A stretch of DNA of 5,279 nt. Origin: RUG13615 sp040307715. GTDB lineage: Bacteria; Bacillota; Clostridia; Peptostreptococcales; Anaerovoracaceae. The notes beneath the pieces were generated by a model. The model did not search any database. It was not told the origin of the DNA and saw nothing but the letters and a program-made list of their open reading frames with translations. The position numbers and the translations under genes were made by a program. Where the stretch lies: NCBI GenBank assembly GCA_040307715.1, contig JAWRJC010000124.1:1-5279 (forward strand), written 5' to 3'. Shown one piece after another: positions 1 through 2,442 of the stretch. How positions within the stretch are numbered: the stretch's first letter is position 1; each line of letters starts with the position of its first letter.

Positions 1-1125
1 GTTGTCGGCACTGCTGCCGCCGCTGCCGCTGCCGCTCCCGTCGTCCTTGCCGCTGTCATCCTGCCCGTCATCCGGGGGCGCCGGCGGATCGTCGGGGGGC
101 GTTTCCTCGTCCTCGTAATCCACATTCGGCGAGTAGTGCGACGAAGCGTCCGTCATGTCGTAGAGGCTGTTCTGCCCGTCCTGGAAGCGGTACCACGCGA
201 CCAGCGCGTAGAGCCCCTGCATCGATGCCAAAACGTTATATTTGTAATTGCTGTCGACGTGCTTGAACCCGCCGCCCTGCACATAGAAGTGGAGCAGCGC
301 GTCGATCGCGCCTTTGTTGTTTTTGAGAAATCTCTCATCCTTCGACGGATCGATCCCAAGGCTCGTCAGCCCCACCAGCACCTGGCTCGCGGACTCGGAG
401 CACACCGACCCGCCGGAGGAGAACATGCCGTCCGCCTGCTGCGCGGAGGACAGCCATACAAGGCCTCTGTCGACCGCCGCCCGGACCGTTTCATTCGTAT
501 CGTAATACGGCGCCAGCGCCGCCATGACCATGCAGGTCATATCGACGTCGGAGCCCATGCTGAATGACCAGCCGCCGTCCGCGTGCTGCGCGCCCAGGAT
601 GGCGCTGATCAGGTTGTCCCGCGTCGTCTGCGCGTTCGGGTTGTCGCAGACGGGGATCTCATAATCATAGCAGTCGAACGCGAGCAGCGCCCACACCGGA
701 CCGTTCATACCCTGTGCGCGGACATAGCCGAGGTTGGAGAGCGGCTGCAGCAGATCGTATCCGCCGACGTCGGTCGGGTCAAATCCCGCCGCCGTCAGCG
801 CGAGGACTGTCTTGGCGTTGGTGCTGGAGTTCTTCGCATCCAGGACCGCCGACCCCTTCGCCTGCAGTGTGCTGACGATGTTGTTGAAATACGCCTCGCC
901 CTGCTCTTCGGTCAGTTCTCCGGCACGCGCCAGCGCGAGCACGATCCAGGCGCTGTCATCCGACCAGTCCGTGCTCTCCGCCAGATCCGTCAATTTGTCC
1001 TTGGTATTGCCGTAGGCGGTCTTGACGGCCGTGCTCTGCTCGGCAGGCAACGCAAAGACCGGCGGTGCGCTGACCGCGAAAACGAACAGTATTGCCAGTA
1101 TTACCGCACTCAGTCGTCTGAACAT
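1..1125 (-). CDS. Secreted alpha/alpha-barrel protein, prenyltransferase/squalene-cyclase-repeat (transcobalamin alpha-domain-like), 3'-partial
   Basis: 375 residues are visible and the frame is open to the left edge. Residues 1-25 form a signal peptide (MFRR, hydrophobic core, likely cut after PPVFA). Residues about 28-322 show repeated helix pairs of the alpha/alpha-barrel type: DSAWIVLALARAG, NAKTVLALTAAGFDP, GPVWALLAFD, ILGAQHADGGWSF, DVDMTCMVMAALAPYY, GLVWLSSAQQADGMF, ESASQVLVGLTSLGIDP and VLASMQGLYALVAWYR. This matches the bacterial prenyltransferase/squalene-oxidase-repeat family related to the alpha domain of intrinsic factor. No DxDD catalytic motif of squalene-hopene cyclases is present (the local motif is DVDMT), nor an evident zinc site, so binding rather than catalysis is inferred. 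Residues 333-375 are an acidic, Pro-rich then Gly/Ser tail, a linker to something beyond the window. The ATG lies inside the end of the upstream gene, 16 nt of overlap, and is supported by a GGGAG site. Confidence 0.92.
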   Translation of the reverse strand, partial: MFRRLSAVILAILFVFAVSAPPVFALPAEQSTAVKTAYGNTKDKLTDLAESTDWSDDSAWIVLALARAGELTEEQGEAYFNNIVSTLQAKGSAVLDAKNSSTNAKTVLALTAAGFDPTDVGGYDLLQPLSNLGYVRAQGMNGPVWALLAFDCYDYEIPVCDNPNAQTTRDNLISAILGAQHADGGWSFSMGSDVDMTCMVMAALAPYYDTNETVRAAVDRGLVWLSSAQQADGMFSSGGSVCSESASQVLVGLTSLGIDPSKDERFLKNNKGAIDALLHFYVQGGGFKHVDSNYKYNVLASMQGLYALVAWYRFQDGQNSLYDMTDASSHYSPNVDYEDEETPPDDPPAPPDDGQDDSGKDDGSGSGSGGSSADN

Positions 1126-2420
1126 GTGTACTCCCAAACGATGCTGTCGCCGTCTTTCAGCACATACTCGGAACAGCCGTAATTCGGCGACCATCCATTG
1201 ACAAAGTAGAGCCAGCCGGACATCCCGCCACAGTCGAACTCATACAGGTTGTTGATACCTTCTACATAGTAGCTGCCGTACAGCGGCACATACGCCGCTT
1301 CCATCTGGATCCCCATGGCGTCGCAGGCGCGCTTGGTCACGTCGTACGCCGTCTCACCGTCGCGGAATTCGACCGCGCTGGTCGACAGGATGACGCCGCT
1401 GGCCGGTACGTACCGGTCTTTGCCCGCCGCCAGATGATCCATGTTGTCGAGGATCGAAGCGCAGCTGATGGTGATGGTGCAGGTCTTCGTCTGCTGCCCG
1501 CCGCCGGAGCTGCCGCTGCTGCCGGAACTGCCGCCGCCCGAACTTCCTGCGGTGCTGCCCGCGGCTGTGCTGCTCTGCCCGTCCGCTGTCTGGCCGCTTG
1601 CGTCCGCGGAACCGCCGTCCGCCGTCTCCTCTTCCGCGATGCGGATCGACGCCTGTTCCAGCGCCTTATCCGCCTCCGCCTTCTTGGCCTCGCGGTCCGC
1701 CGTGACTTTCTGCAGGTCTTCCGCTGTGAAGCAGAGCTGCGCGCCTTCCGCCGCGAGGAGTTTTTCTATGATATAAGGACTCAGCGAGGCGGCCTCCATC
1801 TTCGTGATGTCGGCGACCTGTTCGCCCTTCTCGTTTTCCGTCAGTAAGATCTGTTCGCCGGCCGCCACGGAGAGCGATTCGCCGCTTTCCGTCTCTATGT
1901 CCGCCGTGCCCTCATACACGCAGACTGTCCCCGCGCCGGACTGTTCGCTGACCGAGAATACGCCCCCGGTCAGGGCTGCCCGGTCATCGCCGAGCGTGAT
2001 GGTGACGGGAGTCTTCGTCTCCCGCATGTCCGCGAAGAATTCCCCCTCCGCTGCCTGCAGAAAGATGCCTTCCTCCGAACACGAAGTGATCGTCAGTTCT
2101 GTTTTTTCGCTGAGCGCGATCGTATCGGCATCCTGCCACGCAAGGACGGCCTCCGAGCTGCTTTTGGTCGCCACGAGATCGCCGTCCTGCATGACAGTAT
2201 TGTCCTTGAGCGTGTAGCCGACGCCGCTGCGCTCCACTTGTACGACGCCGGTCGTTTTGGTGCAGACCAGAGCCGCATCCCCGCCGGCAGCGCCGCCGGC
2301 GCTCTGGCCGCCAAACCACCCTTTCAGGTGTCCTGTCACCATGATGCCGCTGGCAATGATGAGCAGGATGACGGCTGCCATCAGGATGTTATACAGTTTT
2401 CTTTTCGCTCTGGTCTGCAT
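1110..2420 (-). CDS. Membrane-anchored FecR-like / DUF4430 protein
   Basis: 436 residues, complete. The N-terminus is basic (TRAKRK), followed by a hydrophobic segment at residues 12-29 without a clear cleavage site, so it is probably an uncleaved membrane anchor with the rest outside. After a Gly/Ala linker (37-49), residues 54-200 resemble FecR-like domains: GVVQVERSG, MQDGDLVATKSSSEAVLAW, TIALSEKTELTI, then ALTGGVFSVSE, VYEGTADI and LSVAAGEQILL. Residues about 211-262 are charged and helical; 264-310 form a Ser/Gly/Ala linker. The C-terminus, 313-436, is a DUF4430 (transcobalamin C-terminal-like) domain with TCTITISC, VEGINNLYEFDCGGMSGWLY, FVNGWSPNYGCS and LKDGDSIVWEY. DUF4430-type beta domains form half of the cobalamin site in animal carriers; ligand binding here is inferred. 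The start is supported by an upstream AAAGGAA site. The TGA stop lies inside the next gene. Confidence 0.93.
   Translation of the reverse strand: MQTRAKRKLYNILMAAVILLIIASGIMVTGHLKGWFGGQSAGGAAGGDAALVCTKTTGVVQVERSGVGYTLKDNTVMQDGDLVATKSSSEAVLAWQDADTIALSEKTELTITSCSEEGIFLQAAEGEFFADMRETKTPVTITLGDDRAALTGGVFSVSEQSGAGTVCVYEGTADIETESGESLSVAAGEQILLTENEKGEQVADITKMEAASLSPYIIEKLLAAEGAQLCFTAEDLQKVTADREAKKAEADKALEQASIRIAEEETADGGSADASGQTADGQSSTAAGSTAGSSGGGSSGSSGSSGGGQQTKTCTITISCASILDNMDHLAAGKDRYVPASGVILSTSAVEFRDGETAYDVTKRACDAMGIQMEAAYVPLYGSYYVEGINNLYEFDCGGMSGWLYFVNGWSPNYGCSEYVLKDGDSIVWEYTCSDD
1113..1484 (-). other. DUF4430 (transcobalamin C-terminal-like) domain
   Basis: Residues 313-436 match the conserved pattern of bacterial DUF4430 domains: a Cys-containing first strand (TCTITISC), a 'P..GVIL' strand, 'F.DGETAYDVTKRAC', 'YGSYYVEGINNLYEFDCG', 'SGWLYFVNGWSPNYGCS' and 'LKDGDSIVWEYTC'. 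Six cysteines (314, 320, 366, 397, 416, 433) fall in this part, suggesting disulfides outside the cell. The family takes its name from similarity to the beta domain of intrinsic factor and transcobalamin. Confidence 0.88.
1131..1135 (-). promoter_or_regulatory. Ribosome binding site of the alpha/alpha-barrel gene, inside the upstream gene
   Basis: GGGAG ends 5 nt before the ATG at 1125 and lies within the last codons of the DUF4430 gene. The next start precedes the upstream stop (TGA, 1110-1112) by 16 nt, in a different frame. This arrangement favours coupled translation of the two proteins. Confidence 0.75.
1491..1631 (-). other. Ser/Gly/Ala low-complexity linker
   Basis: Residues 264-310 of the 436-residue protein consist almost only of Gly, Ser, Ala, Thr, Asp and Gln, with GSSG and GGGSSG runs near the end. 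The stretch has no predicted fold. It joins the helical segment to the DUF4430 domain as a flexible tether, which would let the domain move away from the membrane-proximal FecR-like part. Confidence 0.8.
1821..2261 (-). other. FecR-like beta domain
   Basis: Residues 54-200 of the 436-residue protein. The hallmark FecR order is present: a 'GxVxV' opening, 'GD.vaT..sS.a.L.w.D...I.LsektelTi', then a second half with 'a.l.GGvFsV', 'v.V.eG.a.i' and 'l..GeqilL'. In Gram-negative iron regulation FecR passes a periplasmic signal to a sigma factor. In Gram-positive proteins this fold occurs as an extracellular module of unclear role. No sigma factor gene is seen in the window, so a signalling role is not supported. 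Confidence 0.7.
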
Positions 2421-2427
2421 GTGCTTG

Positions 2428-2434
2428 TTCCTTT
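2428..2434 (-). promoter_or_regulatory. Ribosome binding site of the FecR-like/DUF4430 gene
   Basis: AAAGGAA lies with its AGGA core 8 nt before the ATG at 2420 and supports that start. It sits in the 22-nt gap after the stop codon of the large surface-protein gene. The gap contains no hairpin with a U-run and no room for a promoter, which supports co-transcription. Confidence 0.8.
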
Positions 2435-2442
2435 ACTTTGCC

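Noticed and set aside
1..60. Short CTGCCG-type microsatellite
   Set aside because: It encodes the Gly/Ser linker of the barrel protein. The repetition follows from codon use for Ser-Gly and is not a mobile or regulatory repeat.
583..1182. Long plus-strand open frame of 199 codons
   Set aside because: It lies opposite the barrel gene and the end of the DUF4430 gene, which have convincing domains, a signal peptide and ribosome sites. Its product is Arg/Val/Ala-rich with no recognisable fold, as expected for an antisense shadow in GC-rich DNA.
1434..2217. Several plus-strand open frames opposite the DUF4430 gene
   Set aside because: They give Ala/Arg- or Ser/Pro-rich low-complexity products created by the reverse complement of the Gly/Ser linker and GC-rich codons. 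There is no supporting ribosome site or homology pattern.
2281..2312. GC-rich inverted repeat that could form a hairpin
   Set aside because: It encodes the Gly/Ala-rich linker after the membrane segment, has no U-run, and is explained by repeated GGC/GCC codons rather than a terminator.
2421..2442. Terminator or promoter between the first two genes
   Set aside because: The gap is only 22 nt, contains only the ribosome site and AT-rich spacer, and shows no stem-loop.
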